This document shows, one piece after another, positions 10,252-19,867 of a DNA stretch of 64,000 nt. Each line of letters starts with the position of its first letter. Within the stretch, counting starts at the first letter, position 1. The notes under the pieces are model-generated. The model searched no databases and had not been told where the DNA came from. It worked only from the letters and a program-made list of their open reading frames with translations. Location: assembly GCA_020631355.1 (NCBI GenBank), contig JAHDHL010000010.1, positions 62,001 through 126,000 of the forward strand. The letters are read 5' to 3'. The stretch is from Saprospiraceae bacterium. Its GTDB lineage: Bacteria > Bacteroidota > Bacteroidia > Chitinophagales > Saprospiraceae. The position numbers and the translations under genes are program-made.

Positions 10252-10695
10252 TTATCTTTTATTTTGGAAAAATTGTTTCATGAGTTGGCTACATTCCTGT
10301 TCGAGGATTCCATAGGCCAATTCTGTCTTCGGATGTAATAATTCCTTTCCATACCGCATGAATCCTCTGCGTTCATCTTCAGCACCGAATACAATCTTAT
10401 CTATCTGCGACCAGGCCAATGCCCCTGCGCACATGATGCAGGGTTCCAATGTGATATACATGGTACACCCCTTGAGGTATTTCGACCCTATAAAATCCGA
10501 GGCAGCTGTCAGGGCTAGGATTTCGGCATGTGCCGTTACATCCGTGAGCAATTCTGTCTGGTTATGGCTTCTGGCAATGATTCTATTATTGGATACGACA
10601 ACTGCTCCAACGGGAACTTCCCCATTCTCATAGGCAGTCTTAGCCTCATCCAAGGCCCTTTTCATAAAATATTCATCATTGTATACTTGAATCAT
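10252..10695 (-). CDS. tadA: tRNA-specific adenosine-34 deaminase
   Basis: A 147-residue zinc-dependent deaminase that converts adenosine to inosine at the wobble position of tRNA-Arg(ACG). The zinc and proton-shuttle motif is H56-A-E58, and PCIMC (Cys86, Cys89) supplies the other zinc ligands. ENGEVPVGAVVV and HNQTELLTDVTAHAEILAL are strongly conserved in TadA. The start at ATG 10695 fits the family N-terminus (DEYFMKRALDEAK). It is followed closely by the OsmC gene. A terminator for the upstream MCE genes separates it from that cluster. Confidence 0.95.
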   Translation of the reverse strand: MIQVYNDEYFMKRALDEAKTAYENGEVPVGAVVVSNNRIIARSHNQTELLTDVTAHAEILALTAASDFIGSKYLKGCTMYITLEPCIMCAGALAWSQIDKIVFGAEDERRGFMRYGKELLHPKTELAYGILEQECSQLMKQFFQNKR

Positions 10696-10725
10696 ATCCT
10701 ATATTTTCAAATAATTTGAAATTGC

Positions 10726-10778
10726 GAATGAAAAAGCCCCAAATTTTAGGTGATGCTAGAATTTGGGGCTTTTCATTC
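10726..10778 (-). terminator. Bidirectional terminator after the MCE genes
   Basis: A nearly perfect 19-bp stem (10726-10745 with 10760-10778, one extra A on the left arm) around a GC core GCCCC/GGGGC. It is flanked by A-runs and T-runs, so a U-tract forms on both strands. It lies between the second MCE gene and tadA, both on the minus strand. Confidence 0.9.
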
Positions 10779-10802
10779 ATTATAATTCGTAATCCAATAC
10801 GA

Positions 10803-11876
10803 TTATCTTCCGTCCTTTTCGTCCTTTTTCTTGTACTTAAAGAATTTTCTACGGCTTTTGAAAGGAACATAGAGATAAGGCTTCTCATCCAAATTCTGGC
10901 TTAATTCCCCTACCTTTTGCAGGGTACTTTCTACATCCTTGGCCAATTGGTCATCAGCTAACAAATAACCGATGGTTCCCTCTCCATTATTGATTTTAGT
11001 AACCAGTTCATTCACGTCCTTAAGTGCTTGGTCAGCGGTAGCCAAAGAAGACTTGATTTGAATCAAAGCACTTTCGGCTTCTCCTAGGGTACCATCTACC
11101 TTGGAAAGTGTACCATCTACCTTCTTGACGGTACCATTGATATCCGTATTGGATAACTTACCGGTTAGTTGTGCGGTGTTATCAAGGATTTCAGTGATTT
11201 TGCCATTGCTCTGTTCCAGATTCCCCGTAAGGGATTCCATATCATTCAGAATGTTATTGAATTTCCCTGTGGAAGCCCCCAGTAATTGGTCCAATTTTCC
11301 GGTCAGCATTCTTAGGTTTTCAGTGGTTTGCTGAACGTCCCTCATTGTCTTCGCCAAGATGGCTTCATTCCTAGGGTCTGCGATTCTCGCATTCATGGTG
11401 TCCAACATACCCGGAAAATCCTCCCGCACTTGGTCTACATATGTAGAGGGGTCCACACCCAACATCGACTCTACCATACCGACCTTACGACCGGTCAGGA
11501 AATCACCATCCTGTGCACAATCACCACCTGAACAGAAGCTTTCGAATTCCAGAATAATGACTTGGCCACTCATCAAACCTCCACTGGCCAAGGCTGCTCT
11601 TGACCCCTTGGGGACCAGAAGGTCATTGTCCACATCCAATTCTGCGACTACTGTTTTAGGGTTATCAGGATTAAGGTATAAATCCCTAACGAGTCCGACA
11701 CGATATCCCCTAAAAAATACAGGAGCTGATTTGGCCAAACCAGTCACATCACTATACTCGACCTTATAGGTTTTTGAGCTATGGAATAGGTTTTTTCCCA
11801 CTAAATAATTGAATCCCCATACGGACAAGCCAATGGCTACTACTGCTAGGATTCCAACTTTTATCTCATTAGACAT
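10803..11876 (-). CDS. MCE/MlaD-family lipid-transport protein, second copy
   Basis: A 357-residue protein with one N-terminal membrane segment (EIKVGILAVVAIGLSVWGFNYL) and an MCE domain (about 36-120) containing VTGLAKSAPVFFRGYRVG. A long C-terminal region follows, predicted to be helical and rich in repeated LTGxL and VDGTLxK units. Such proteins bind lipids in the periplasm and form channels between inner and outer membrane, as part of ABC-driven lipid transport. A short Cys-containing loop (FCSGGDCAQDGDF) sits in the MCE domain and matches the loop CKGDCAEEGY in the upstream paralogue. The mce ATPase and permease are not in this window. It lies 38 bases downstream of the other MCE gene and ends before a strong terminator. 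Confidence 0.9.
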   Translation of the reverse strand: MSNEIKVGILAVVAIGLSVWGFNYLVGKNLFHSSKTYKVEYSDVTGLAKSAPVFFRGYRVGLVRDLYLNPDNPKTVVAELDVDNDLLVPKGSRAALASGGLMSGQVIILEFESFCSGGDCAQDGDFLTGRKVGMVESMLGVDPSTYVDQVREDFPGMLDTMNARIADPRNEAILAKTMRDVQQTTENLRMLTGKLDQLLGASTGKFNNILNDMESLTGNLEQSNGKITEILDNTAQLTGKLSNTDINGTVKKVDGTLSKVDGTLGEAESALIQIKSSLATADQALKDVNELVTKINNGEGTIGYLLADDQLAKDVESTLQKVGELSQNLDEKPYLYVPFKSRRKFFKYKKKDEKDGR

Positions 11877-11914
11877 AATATCAACGGGTTTATGTTGTTT
11901 GCTTATCTTTTGAC

Positions 11915-12985
11915 TTATTCAGGAATATCCCTCAATTCAGGGTTCTTTCTAAGGAACTTCCTCCTATTCAAGAATGGCTTGAAATGATAGGCCTTATATT
12001 TAAAGTCCTTACTCAACTGATTGAGATTCGTAAGGGCATTATTCAAATCGGAGGAAAGTCCGTTCTCATCCAGAATATATTTTATCGAACCATCCTCATT
12101 ATTCATTTTCTCTTTCAGTTCTGATAATTCAGCAAAAACCACTTTGGCCTCATCCATGGTTTGCTTCATTTCTTCCATACTGATATTGGCTTCCTTTTGG
12201 AGTTCCCCGGCTCTTGCCATCGTAGACTTTGCGTGATTCATAGGAGTCTCTAGGTCCATTTCATCCATGGTCTTGGAAATTTTTTCCATATCATCCATGA
12301 TTTGTTGGAGTTGGTCACCTTTCATGATTTCATTCAACCCCTCCAGATTTCCCATCACATCCTCCAACTGATTACCTGATTTCCTTGCAACCCTGTCCAT
12401 CTCACCTTGCATGCTTGTCATTTTCTTGGAAATGGCATCCATATCCTGCAGGGTCTTACCGATGATATGGTCACTTTCGTCACTGATGACTTTTTTCTTC
12501 CATACATCCAGCATATCCATTACATCATCCTTACCGATACCGAGTTCTGATTCAGTTGGTGTCTTACCGAAAGTATTCTCTACCATTCCTACTACCCTAT
12601 TTTTCAAGGTGTAGCCTTCTTCAGCACAATCACCTTTACAAGGAGTATCAAATTCCAAATCAAGGATATTACCATCCATCAAACCAGCAGAGCGCATTGC
12701 CAAGACAGCATTCTTGGGCACCTTTATATCATCCTTGATGCGTATCTCAGCAATAATATGTTTAGGATCAGAATCCTTTACATAAATTTTCTTCACCTTA
12801 CCAATGTGCAATCCCCTCATTGTTACTTTGGCTCCTGAGGATAAATCAGTAACATTTTCAAATTCAGACTTATACATCGTAGAATTATCCAGCCAATCGT
12901 TTGACTTGGCAAACAGGTAGACCAGGTAGAGTACAAGTAACAATACCCCGATAAAAATGATATATAAGAAATTCTTTTTGGACAT
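11915..12985 (-). CDS. MCE/MlaD-family lipid-transport protein, first copy
   Basis: A 356-residue paralogue of the following gene: an N-terminal membrane anchor (FLYIIFIGVLLLVLYLVYLF), an MCE domain with VTDLSSGAKVTMRGLHIGKV, the Cys loop, and a helical tail of about 200 residues rich in Met, Lys and Glu (repeated MDxxxKxM patterns), which suggests an extended coiled coil. Both copies share their C-terminal pattern (an F-K/RRRKF tail). It sits between the amidase gene (64-base gap) and the second MCE gene. Two unequal copies in one operon may form a hetero-oligomeric assembly, which is an inference. Association with lptD on the opposite strand places it in outer-membrane lipid homeostasis. 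Confidence 0.9.
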   Translation of the reverse strand: MSKKNFLYIIFIGVLLLVLYLVYLFAKSNDWLDNSTMYKSEFENVTDLSSGAKVTMRGLHIGKVKKIYVKDSDPKHIIAEIRIKDDIKVPKNAVLAMRSAGLMDGNILDLEFDTPCKGDCAEEGYTLKNRVVGMVENTFGKTPTESELGIGKDDVMDMLDVWKKKVISDESDHIIGKTLQDMDAISKKMTSMQGEMDRVARKSGNQLEDVMGNLEGLNEIMKGDQLQQIMDDMEKISKTMDEMDLETPMNHAKSTMARAGELQKEANISMEEMKQTMDEAKVVFAELSELKEKMNNEDGSIKYILDENGLSSDLNNALTNLNQLSKDFKYKAYHFKPFLNRRKFLRKNPELRDIPE

Positions 12986-13049
12986 GTGTATGTGTCGTAT
13001 TATTAGAGAATTCTAACTCAAAGCTACTTATTTTGGAACAGATTCCTAA

Positions 13050-14363
13050 TTATAGTCCTAGTTCTTTCTTTGCTTTGTACAATTCGATTCGCTGCTCGTT
13101 CTTATAGGCTATGATAAAACAGCCTGTGAATCCGCTCTCCCTTAATGTTTTCTTTTCGGACTTGGCCTTTTCGTAGTCGGTTCCATAATCCTTTAACACA
13201 TAACGTATGAGACCGCCATTTGATTTCTGTATGACCAATCTTTCCTTGACCAACCCCCATTTGTCTTCCTTCAGGGTAAGTTCTTTGGTAGATGAGGCCA
13301 ATTGGATGCCGAATTGGATGCCCGTATCCTTTTCCTTGATGGGTGTTTCCACTACTTCAGGTACGGTAGTCGTTTCCACTTCAATCGGTTCCTGACTTAC
13401 TTTCCCGGTTCTTTGTGCTTCTACATTCCTTTTGTACTCCGTGAATGCATAATAAAGTTCGGTAGCCAGATTTTTCTGCCCTTCCTTGGAAGTGAGAACG
13501 GCTCTATCCGAAGCATTGGACAGGTATCCTGTTTCTACGAGAACACTTGGCATGGCTGTTCTTCTTAATACCAAAAAACCAGCCTGATGCACTCCTCTGG
13601 TGCTATGTCCCTTAGTGGTTAGTTTCTTATCCAGTATTTGCGCGAATGATAAACTTTGGTCCAAGAAAGCATTCTGATAGGAGTTCATCAATATCTCATA
13701 CAGCGGTGATTCCCTGTCCACTCCGTATTCTTCATAACTTGATTCATAATCCTCCTCTAGTAAAACCACATCATTCTCCCTTTTGATGACTTCCATATTT
13801 TCTTCGGCCCTGTGAAGTCCCATCACATAGGTTTCCGTTCCTCGTACGGAAGATTTCCTGAATGAATTACAGTGTATTGATATGAAAAGGTCCGCCTTGT
13901 TGGAATTGGCGATTTCAGCCCTTTTTTTCAATGGAATGAAAGCATCCGTAGTACGGGTATATATGACCTTGACAGTAGGATGGCTCGCTTTGATAAAATC
14001 TCCCAATTGTTTCCCTATGGAGAGGGCGATATCCTTTTCCTGGGTTCCATCAGGTGCGATAGTGCCCTCATCCTTGCCTCCATGTCCCGGGTCAATCACG
14101 ACTGTTTTAAGGGAATAATTGGACCAATCATAATCCAACCATTCATCCAAATCATCATGATTCTGTATTACATTCTGATGGTCATTTTTCCATCTCGATT
14201 GACCAAATTGGTATTTAGAGACATGTTTTATGTCATGTGATGCATCTTTTTCGGTGTAAACTTTACTTTTGTTGTCATGAACCCAATTGTTAAACAACAG
14301 GCCAAAGAGTGGCATGATGAGGATGAATGACGTTAGTAGAGTGGGTTTCTTTCGAATAGTCAT
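13050..14363 (-). CDS. N-acetylmuramoyl-L-alanine amidase (Amidase_3), exported
   Basis: A zinc amidase that cuts the bond between MurNAc and the stem peptide. I start it at ATG 14361-14363, giving 437 residues with the N-terminus MTIRKKPTLLTSFILIMPLFG, a signal-anchor. A TTG eight codons further upstream is the alternative. The catalytic domain (about 85-315) has TVVIDPGHGGKDEGT with the first zinc His, QEKDIALSIG with the Glu, LFISIHCNSF with the second His, and SVLVETGYLSN with the catalytic Glu. Before it is a 50-residue acidic linker. After it come about 125 residues ending in a compact domain (GIQFGIQLASSTKEL to the C-terminus) resembling a divergent SPOR-like septal-binding fold. First gene of the amidase-MCE-MCE unit, divergent from lptD across a 62-base gap. 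Confidence 0.92.
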   Translation of the reverse strand: MTIRKKPTLLTSFILIMPLFGLLFNNWVHDNKSKVYTEKDASHDIKHVSKYQFGQSRWKNDHQNVIQNHDDLDEWLDYDWSNYSLKTVVIDPGHGGKDEGTIAPDGTQEKDIALSIGKQLGDFIKASHPTVKVIYTRTTDAFIPLKKRAEIANSNKADLFISIHCNSFRKSSVRGTETYVMGLHRAEENMEVIKRENDVVLLEEDYESSYEEYGVDRESPLYEILMNSYQNAFLDQSLSFAQILDKKLTTKGHSTRGVHQAGFLVLRRTAMPSVLVETGYLSNASDRAVLTSKEGQKNLATELYYAFTEYKRNVEAQRTGKVSQEPIEVETTTVPEVVETPIKEKDTGIQFGIQLASSTKELTLKEDKWGLVKERLVIQKSNGGLIRYVLKDYGTDYEKAKSEKKTLRESGFTGCFIIAYKNEQRIELYKAKKELGL

Positions 14364-14409
14364 AAATGAAAACAATGGTTTTCCCAATCAAAGTATGGGT
14401 GAATCGTAA

Positions 14410-14417
14410 CAAATATA
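14410..14417 (-). promoter_or_regulatory. Minus-strand -7 promoter element for the amidase-MCE operon
   Basis: The plus-strand bases CAAATATA are TATATTTG on the minus strand, a full TAnnTTTG match. It lies about 47 bases upstream of the chosen amidase ATG, inside the short divergent gap with lptD. Confidence 0.55.
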
Positions 14418-14425
14418 AGGGATAG

Positions 14426-17206
14426 TTGAGGTATTTTCTTTACATAATAACATTATCACTACTTGTACCCATATCAATTTGGGGGCAAAGAACACCTTTG
14501 GAGCGAACTCCCATCCAACCTCGTGCCATTACTACCGAACGGGATAGCAATGATATTCCCCAGCCTCCTTTTTCCCGTGGAGACACAAATATTACAGATA
14601 CAATTAATATTCCAACTGACATTAAATATGCACAAGACCCACTTGAATCCGAAATAGAACACTTTGCTGAGGATTCCATGCATTTTAATGTAGCTAATAA
14701 TACGATTTATCTTTTTGGTAATGCCTATGTAAAATATCAGGATTTCGAATTGACAGCAGCTTATATCATTTTCGACCAGAAGAATGACTTGGTCATTGCA
14801 GAGGGAATGACGGATAGTTTGGGGAATTTGGTGGGTATTCCTGAATTCAAGGATGGTGAACAACAATTCAAGGCCAAAAAAATCAAGTATAATTATAAGA
14901 CCGGCAAAGGCCTTATTTCTGAAGTTACTACACAACAGAATGACTTATATATCCATTCCGGGACCTTAAAATACCAAAAGGCCCAGGATGACCACGACCA
15001 TGATGGACATCATCATGCAGAAGATGTCATTTGTTCAAAAAATTCATTATTCACTACCTGTGATCATCCGCATCCGCATTTCGGAATCCGGAGTAATAAG
15101 CAAAAAATCATTGCAGATAAGGTGATTGTGGTGGGACCATCCAATCTTGAAATTGCAGGTGTGACTACCCCATTATGGATTCCTTTCGGATTTTTTCCCA
15201 TGACCAAGGGAAAGCGTTCAGGGTTGATATTTCCTAGGGATTATGAAAATTCTCAGGAACTCGGATTCGGACTCAGGAATCTTGGATACTACTGGGCCCT
15301 CAATGATAAGGTAGATTTTCAGGTAACCGGTGAATTGTATACCCGTGGTACCTGGCGAATCAATTCGAGGATGAGGTATAATGTGAGATATAAGTACAGT
15401 GGCCAGTTCGATTTACAATATGGATGGAATTACAGATCGGAAATACCAGGTGAAATCGGAAGGACCGTAGATAAGACATTGTATGTCAAATGGATTTTCA
15501 ATCAGGACAGAGCTGCCAATCCCAATTATACATTCAAAGCGGATGTGAATTTCCAAATCAATAATGCGCAACAGGTCAATAACAACGATTTTAATAGTGT
15601 CTTTAATAATCGTATCGGTTCCAGGATTGATTTCAATAAGGCCTTTACCGGCAATAAGATGAGATTCACTGCTTCTATCGTTCAGGAACAGGTGACATCC
15701 AATCGTGATTTCAAAATGGACTTACCCAACCTGAGATTCAATGTAAATCGTTTTTTCCCTTTCAAGAAGAAAGTACGGTCAGGAGATGAAAAATGGTTTG
15801 AAAAGATTGGTATGACTTATTCAGCAGATGCCATCACTAGGGTAAAAACCAAGGATACCTTATTATTTACTCCTGCAGTTTTTGATGACATTGACTATGG
15901 TATCAGACATAAGGCTGATTTGGACGCCTCTTTCAGGGTATTCAAGCATTTCAATCTGAGTCCTAATGTGAATTATTCAGAAAGCTACTTCTTCGAAACC
16001 ATAGAAAAGGATTATAATACGACCATATCCTATAAGGTGGATAGCATCATTGATCCGGTAACCAATGAATTCATCAGATTGGATTCTACGGAAATATCTT
16101 CCTCCAAAACAGATACGACTTTCTTCAATGGTTTCAAGCCATTGCGCCAATTAACTGCTAGTCTGAGTTTGAATACGGAAATATTCTCAACACTAAGATT
16201 CAAGAAAGGCAGATTGGAGGGCTTGAGGTATACACTTCGTCCTAGGGTTGGTTTTAGTTATACACCCGATTATACAGAATCTGGTTGGGGTTATGTCAAG
16301 ACCTATGACCAAAATGGCCGGGATGTCCAATACTCGGTCTTTGAGGGGAATGTCTTCAACGAAAACCCCTCCCGGAACGGAATGCAGATGAACCTCACTT
16401 ATGGTTTCAGCAATATTTTTGAGGTCAAGTATAAGAATCGGAAAGATACGACCAACCAATCCAAAATCATTAGGCTTTTCGATCGGTTGGATTTTGGTGG
16501 CAACTATAACTTTGCAGCGGATTCACTGAATTTCAGTCTCGTTTCGGGTGGAGCCACATTGAGACTCTTCAAAAAAATCACTACCGTTTCCATTAATATG
16601 GCTTTTGACCCATACATTGAGGATGATGAGGGCAGGCGAATTAATGTTACCCGTTGGGAAGCAGAAAGAAAACTACTCCGTTTTGATTTTATGTCCACCA
16701 ATTTCAGGAGTAATATTTCGTGGAATAACATCAAGGAGTGGTTTGGCATTGAGGACCGTAAACGGGAATCGCCGTCCAGTAATGTCGATGGGCCACCCAT
16801 TACCAGTAATTCCAATTCTAATAATAGCCTGCGGGGTGGCGGTAATGTCAATTATAGTGAGAATTTCATTAGTAATATTTCCCTTAGTCATAACCTAAAT
16901 CTTAGGACGGACCAGGATGGGACCGATATTACGACGCATACATTGACACTCCAGGGCAATATCAATCTTTCTCCAAAATGGAATTTCAATATTAGGAATA
17001 TCGGATACAATTTTGTTCGAAAGTCATTCATTTATCCGGATATCAGTATTTCCAGAGACCTCCATTGTTGGCAAATGGGTTTATCGTGGCAACCTGAAAG
17101 AGGGACCTATTCTTTCTACCTGAGAGTAAATCCGGGTTCATTGGATTTCATCAGTGTTCCTTGGAACAAAAATCAATTCGATACCGGGTTTGGAGGCCGA
17201 TTATAA
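14426..17206 (+). CDS. LptD-like LPS-assembly outer-membrane protein
   Basis: A 926-residue outer-membrane protein with TTG start 14426 and signal peptide (YIITLSLLVPISIWGQ, cleavage near WGQ). After a Pro-rich linker comes a beta-jellyroll domain typical of LptD (about 75-200), with HFNVANNTIYLFGNAYVKY, FELTAAYIIFD and FKAKKIKYNYKTGKGLISE. A large barrel of about 700 residues follows, containing the LptD signature IPFGFFPMTKGKRSGLIFPR. LptD inserts lipopolysaccharide into the outer leaflet of the outer membrane. Oddity: a His/Asp-rich insertion DDHDHDGHHHAED just before a CxxxxxxFTTC-like pair, suggesting metal binding in the periplasmic part. It is divergent from the amidase-MCE operon, an arrangement I recall as recurrent in Bacteroidota. 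LptE or other Lpt parts are not in the window. Confidence 0.9.
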   Translation: MRYFLYIITLSLLVPISIWGQRTPLERTPIQPRAITTERDSNDIPQPPFSRGDTNITDTINIPTDIKYAQDPLESEIEHFAEDSMHFNVANNTIYLFGNAYVKYQDFELTAAYIIFDQKNDLVIAEGMTDSLGNLVGIPEFKDGEQQFKAKKIKYNYKTGKGLISEVTTQQNDLYIHSGTLKYQKAQDDHDHDGHHHAEDVICSKNSLFTTCDHPHPHFGIRSNKQKIIADKVIVVGPSNLEIAGVTTPLWIPFGFFPMTKGKRSGLIFPRDYENSQELGFGLRNLGYYWALNDKVDFQVTGELYTRGTWRINSRMRYNVRYKYSGQFDLQYGWNYRSEIPGEIGRTVDKTLYVKWIFNQDRAANPNYTFKADVNFQINNAQQVNNNDFNSVFNNRIGSRIDFNKAFTGNKMRFTASIVQEQVTSNRDFKMDLPNLRFNVNRFFPFKKKVRSGDEKWFEKIGMTYSADAITRVKTKDTLLFTPAVFDDIDYGIRHKADLDASFRVFKHFNLSPNVNYSESYFFETIEKDYNTTISYKVDSIIDPVTNEFIRLDSTEISSSKTDTTFFNGFKPLRQLTASLSLNTEIFSTLRFKKGRLEGLRYTLRPRVGFSYTPDYTESGWGYVKTYDQNGRDVQYSVFEGNVFNENPSRNGMQMNLTYGFSNIFEVKYKNRKDTTNQSKIIRLFDRLDFGGNYNFAADSLNFSLVSGGATLRLFKKITTVSINMAFDPYIEDDEGRRINVTRWEAERKLLRFDFMSTNFRSNISWNNIKEWFGIEDRKRESPSSNVDGPPITSNSNSNNSLRGGGNVNYSENFISNISLSHNLNLRTDQDGTDITTHTLTLQGNINLSPKWNFNIRNIGYNFVRKSFIYPDISISRDLHCWQMGLSWQPERGTYSFYLRVNPGSLDFISVPWNKNQFDTGFGGRL

Positions 17207-17282
17207 TCCTACACTGATTAACCTCCCTTTCACATAAACATTTCTTCCCTAGTTCCATTTACTATGCATCAATATCATAGTT

Positions 17283-17960
17283 ATGAAAAAAGTGCTCATC
17301 ATCGGAGGTAGTAGAGGTATCGGCAGAGAGGTTCTGATTCAGCAAAGTCAGAAGAATGACTGCGTGAATTATAGTAGGACAGAACCGGAAATCCCCTACT
17401 CGTTCGAGCATGTGGGTTTGGACATCGTAAAGGATGAGATTCCGAAATTGGATACATTGGATGCATTGATTTACTGTCCGGGGACCATTAATCTCAAACC
17501 GATTAATTCCCTTAAGGAAGAAGATTTCATCAATGATTTCAATGTGAATATCCTAGGAGCCGTAAGAGCCATCAAGGCGAATCTCCGTGCCTTGAAAAAA
17601 TCAAATCTGGGTTCCATTGTACTATTCAGTACCGTAGCCGTATCCAAGGGAATGGCTTTTCATGCTTCCATTGCTACCGCTAAAGCTGGACTAGAGGGAC
17701 TTACCCGTTCACTAGCTGCGGAATTGGCACCCAAAGTCAGGGTCAACTGCATAGCTCCGGGTATCACGAATACGCCTCTGGCCTCACATATATTAAGGAA
17801 TGATGCCTTGATAGAAAAAACAAGGGAAATGCATCCCTTGAAGAAAATCTGCCAGCCCAGTGATATTGCTCATATGGTTGACTTTCTAGTCAGTGATGCT
17901 TCCAGTGCTATTACAGGTCAGGTTTTTCATGTAGATAATGGAATGTCGAGTATCAAGTAG
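17283..17960 (+). CDS. SDR-family oxidoreductase lacking the catalytic tyrosine
   Basis: A 225-residue short-chain dehydrogenase/reductase. The NAD(P)-binding motif GGSRGIG (8-14), an NxxG-like CPGTIN and the N-terminal fold are intact. S116 is present in LFSTVAV, but the YxxxK pair reads I130-A-T-A-K134: Lys is kept and Tyr is replaced by Ile. The context HASIATAKAGLEGLTRSLAAE is a pattern I recall from a subset of SDR proteins. The C-terminus has VDNGMSS like enoyl/ketoacyl reductases. Classical Tyr-dependent hydride transfer is therefore doubtful. It could have a different mechanism, act as a binding protein, or reduce a non-standard substrate. It lies 77 bases after lptD in the same direction and converges with recQ, two bases between stops. 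Confidence 0.85.
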   Translation: MKKVLIIGGSRGIGREVLIQQSQKNDCVNYSRTEPEIPYSFEHVGLDIVKDEIPKLDTLDALIYCPGTINLKPINSLKEEDFINDFNVNILGAVRAIKANLRALKKSNLGSIVLFSTVAVSKGMAFHASIATAKAGLEGLTRSLAAELAPKVRVNCIAPGITNTPLASHILRNDALIEKTREMHPLKKICQPSDIAHMVDFLVSDASSAITGQVFHVDNGMSSIK

Positions 17961-17962
17961 AT

Positions 17963-19867
17963 TTATGCCTTAATCCATTTTTTCTTGTCATTCCTCCGAA
18001 TGAATTCTTCGGAATAAAGATAATCCACGACCTTAAGCAGTCGTTTTTCATATTTGGGTGCGAATGAATCCAATATTTCTTCTGTGGAAAGTTCTTCTTT
18101 CTTCAATAACCTAAGCACCTTATCCTGTAATCTTTTGAACTCATCAGCTGATAATTCACTTGAATTCCGCCCTGTGCAGACATCACAAATCCCACAGATT
18201 TCTTGTTTCTTTTCACCAAAATAGGATAACAATTGCTTACTCCTACAAACAGGATATTCAGCGTAAGCTATGGATTTCTTAATTCTATCCTCATGACGTT
18301 CCTTCCTGAAATCATATAATTTCTTGTCAAAATCCAAATTATTGGCAGCGACCTTTTCTCTTAGGAATGTAAGTTGGGGTTTATCCTTGGCAGGTGTATA
18401 TTCCAGTATTTCTTCTTGATGTAATCGAAGTAGTAACTGATGCAATTGGGTAGGTCTTATCTTAAGGGAATAAGCCAACTGGCTGAATTTCCGCATGACC
18501 ATTACTTGCTGATAACCGCCATGATGACTTTGTAGTACTTTCCTTATCAGCTTATCCATTTTCTTATTTCGGATTTGATAATCGTACAAGGCTTCCTTAT
18601 CCAGTAGGAATTTGACAGTGGGAGGCAGATGTACCGCATCACTTAATGTCATCCAACCATTCTGTTCCAGCATCTTGAGACAATTGTAGGTCTTAACGAC
18701 CTCAAATTGGTAATTATTGGAAAATGTAATCAAATCGAAATCATAGCTCTCTCCCAATCCACTTCCGATGGCTAATTGGTAATAACTACCCAAAGCCTGC
18801 CAAACCCTCCTTACCTCATCCAAGGATGGAAATGCTTGTTCATATTGGGATTCCAGCATAATGCGGTCTTTTTCATTATACAATAAAACCGCAAATGACT
18901 TACGACCATCACGACCGGCCCGGCCTGCTTCCTGGAAATAGGCTTCCAGATTATCCGGTAAATCCATATGTACTACCACCCTGACATCCGGTTTGTCAAT
19001 CCCCATACCGAAAGCATTCGTAGCTACCATCACCCTCAATTGGCCCTTGAGCCAAGCATCTTGTCGCTTATTTCGTTCCGTTGCATCAAGGCCTGCATGA
19101 TAATTGGATGCAGATATACCTTTTTGGACAAGGTAATGGGCTATTTCCTTTGTTTTTCTTCTGTTCCTTACATATACCACAGCAGAACTCCGAATCCGTT
19201 TCAGGATATCCACCAATTTGATACTCTTATTCTCCTCATAAAGCACCGAATAAGAAAGGTTAGAGCGTTCGAAGCTCTTTTGGAAGATATTAGGAGTCCT
19301 GAATGCCAATTTTTCTTGTATATCCAAGGCGACTTCCTTGGTGGCCGTGGCTGTAACCGCAATGATGGGTACATTAGGGAGTTTCTCCCTCGTTTCGGCA
19401 ATCTGTAGGTATGGTGGTCGAAAATCATATCCCCATTGAGAAATGCAATGTGCCTCATCCACTGCTATCAGACTCACATTCATCTTCTGGATCCGTTCCC
19501 GTACCATATCCGATTGTAAGCGTTCGGGAGATAAATACAGCAGTTTTGTATCTCCATATACTGCATTATCCAACAATCTATCAATCTCCCGATAATGCAT
19601 GCCGGAGAAAATAGCATCCGCCTTTATATTCCTTTTCCTCAGATTCTGTACCTGGTCTTTCATCAAGGCAATCAGTGGTGATATGACCAGTGTCACACCA
19701 TCCAACACCAAGGCAGGAACCTGAAAACAGATGGACTTCCCACCGCCGGTTGGCATGAGTGCCAATGTATCATTTCCTTGTAAAACGGAATCTATGATTT
19801 CACCCTGCATCGAACGGAAACTGTCGAATCCCCAGTACGTTTTTAATATTTCGGTTTTCCTATCCAA
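17963..19867 (-). CDS. recQ: ATP-dependent DNA helicase, RecQ family
   Basis: A 634-residue 3'-5' helicase acting in recombinational repair. Helicase motifs in order: FRSMQGEIID (motif 0), PTGGGKS Walker A (39-45), DEAHCISQWGYDFRP (motif II plus the RecQ aromatic loop), TATATKEV (motif III), then NAFGMGIDKPDVR and QEAGRAGRDG (motifs V and VI). The zinc-binding region carries CRSKQLL and CGICDVC. The C-terminal part after about 520 is a winged-helix and tail, without a clear HRDC domain, so it resembles the shorter Bacteroidota RecQ. It converges with the SDR gene with a two-base gap, with no obvious terminator between them. Confidence 0.94.
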   Translation of the reverse strand: MDRKTEILKTYWGFDSFRSMQGEIIDSVLQGNDTLALMPTGGGKSICFQVPALVLDGVTLVISPLIALMKDQVQNLRKRNIKADAIFSGMHYREIDRLLDNAVYGDTKLLYLSPERLQSDMVRERIQKMNVSLIAVDEAHCISQWGYDFRPPYLQIAETREKLPNVPIIAVTATATKEVALDIQEKLAFRTPNIFQKSFERSNLSYSVLYEENKSIKLVDILKRIRSSAVVYVRNRRKTKEIAHYLVQKGISASNYHAGLDATERNKRQDAWLKGQLRVMVATNAFGMGIDKPDVRVVVHMDLPDNLEAYFQEAGRAGRDGRKSFAVLLYNEKDRIMLESQYEQAFPSLDEVRRVWQALGSYYQLAIGSGLGESYDFDLITFSNNYQFEVVKTYNCLKMLEQNGWMTLSDAVHLPPTVKFLLDKEALYDYQIRNKKMDKLIRKVLQSHHGGYQQVMVMRKFSQLAYSLKIRPTQLHQLLLRLHQEEILEYTPAKDKPQLTFLREKVAANNLDFDKKLYDFRKERHEDRIKKSIAYAEYPVCRSKQLLSYFGEKKQEICGICDVCTGRNSSELSADEFKRLQDKVLRLLKKEELSTEEILDSFAPKYEKRLLKVVDYLYSEEFIRRNDKKKWIKA

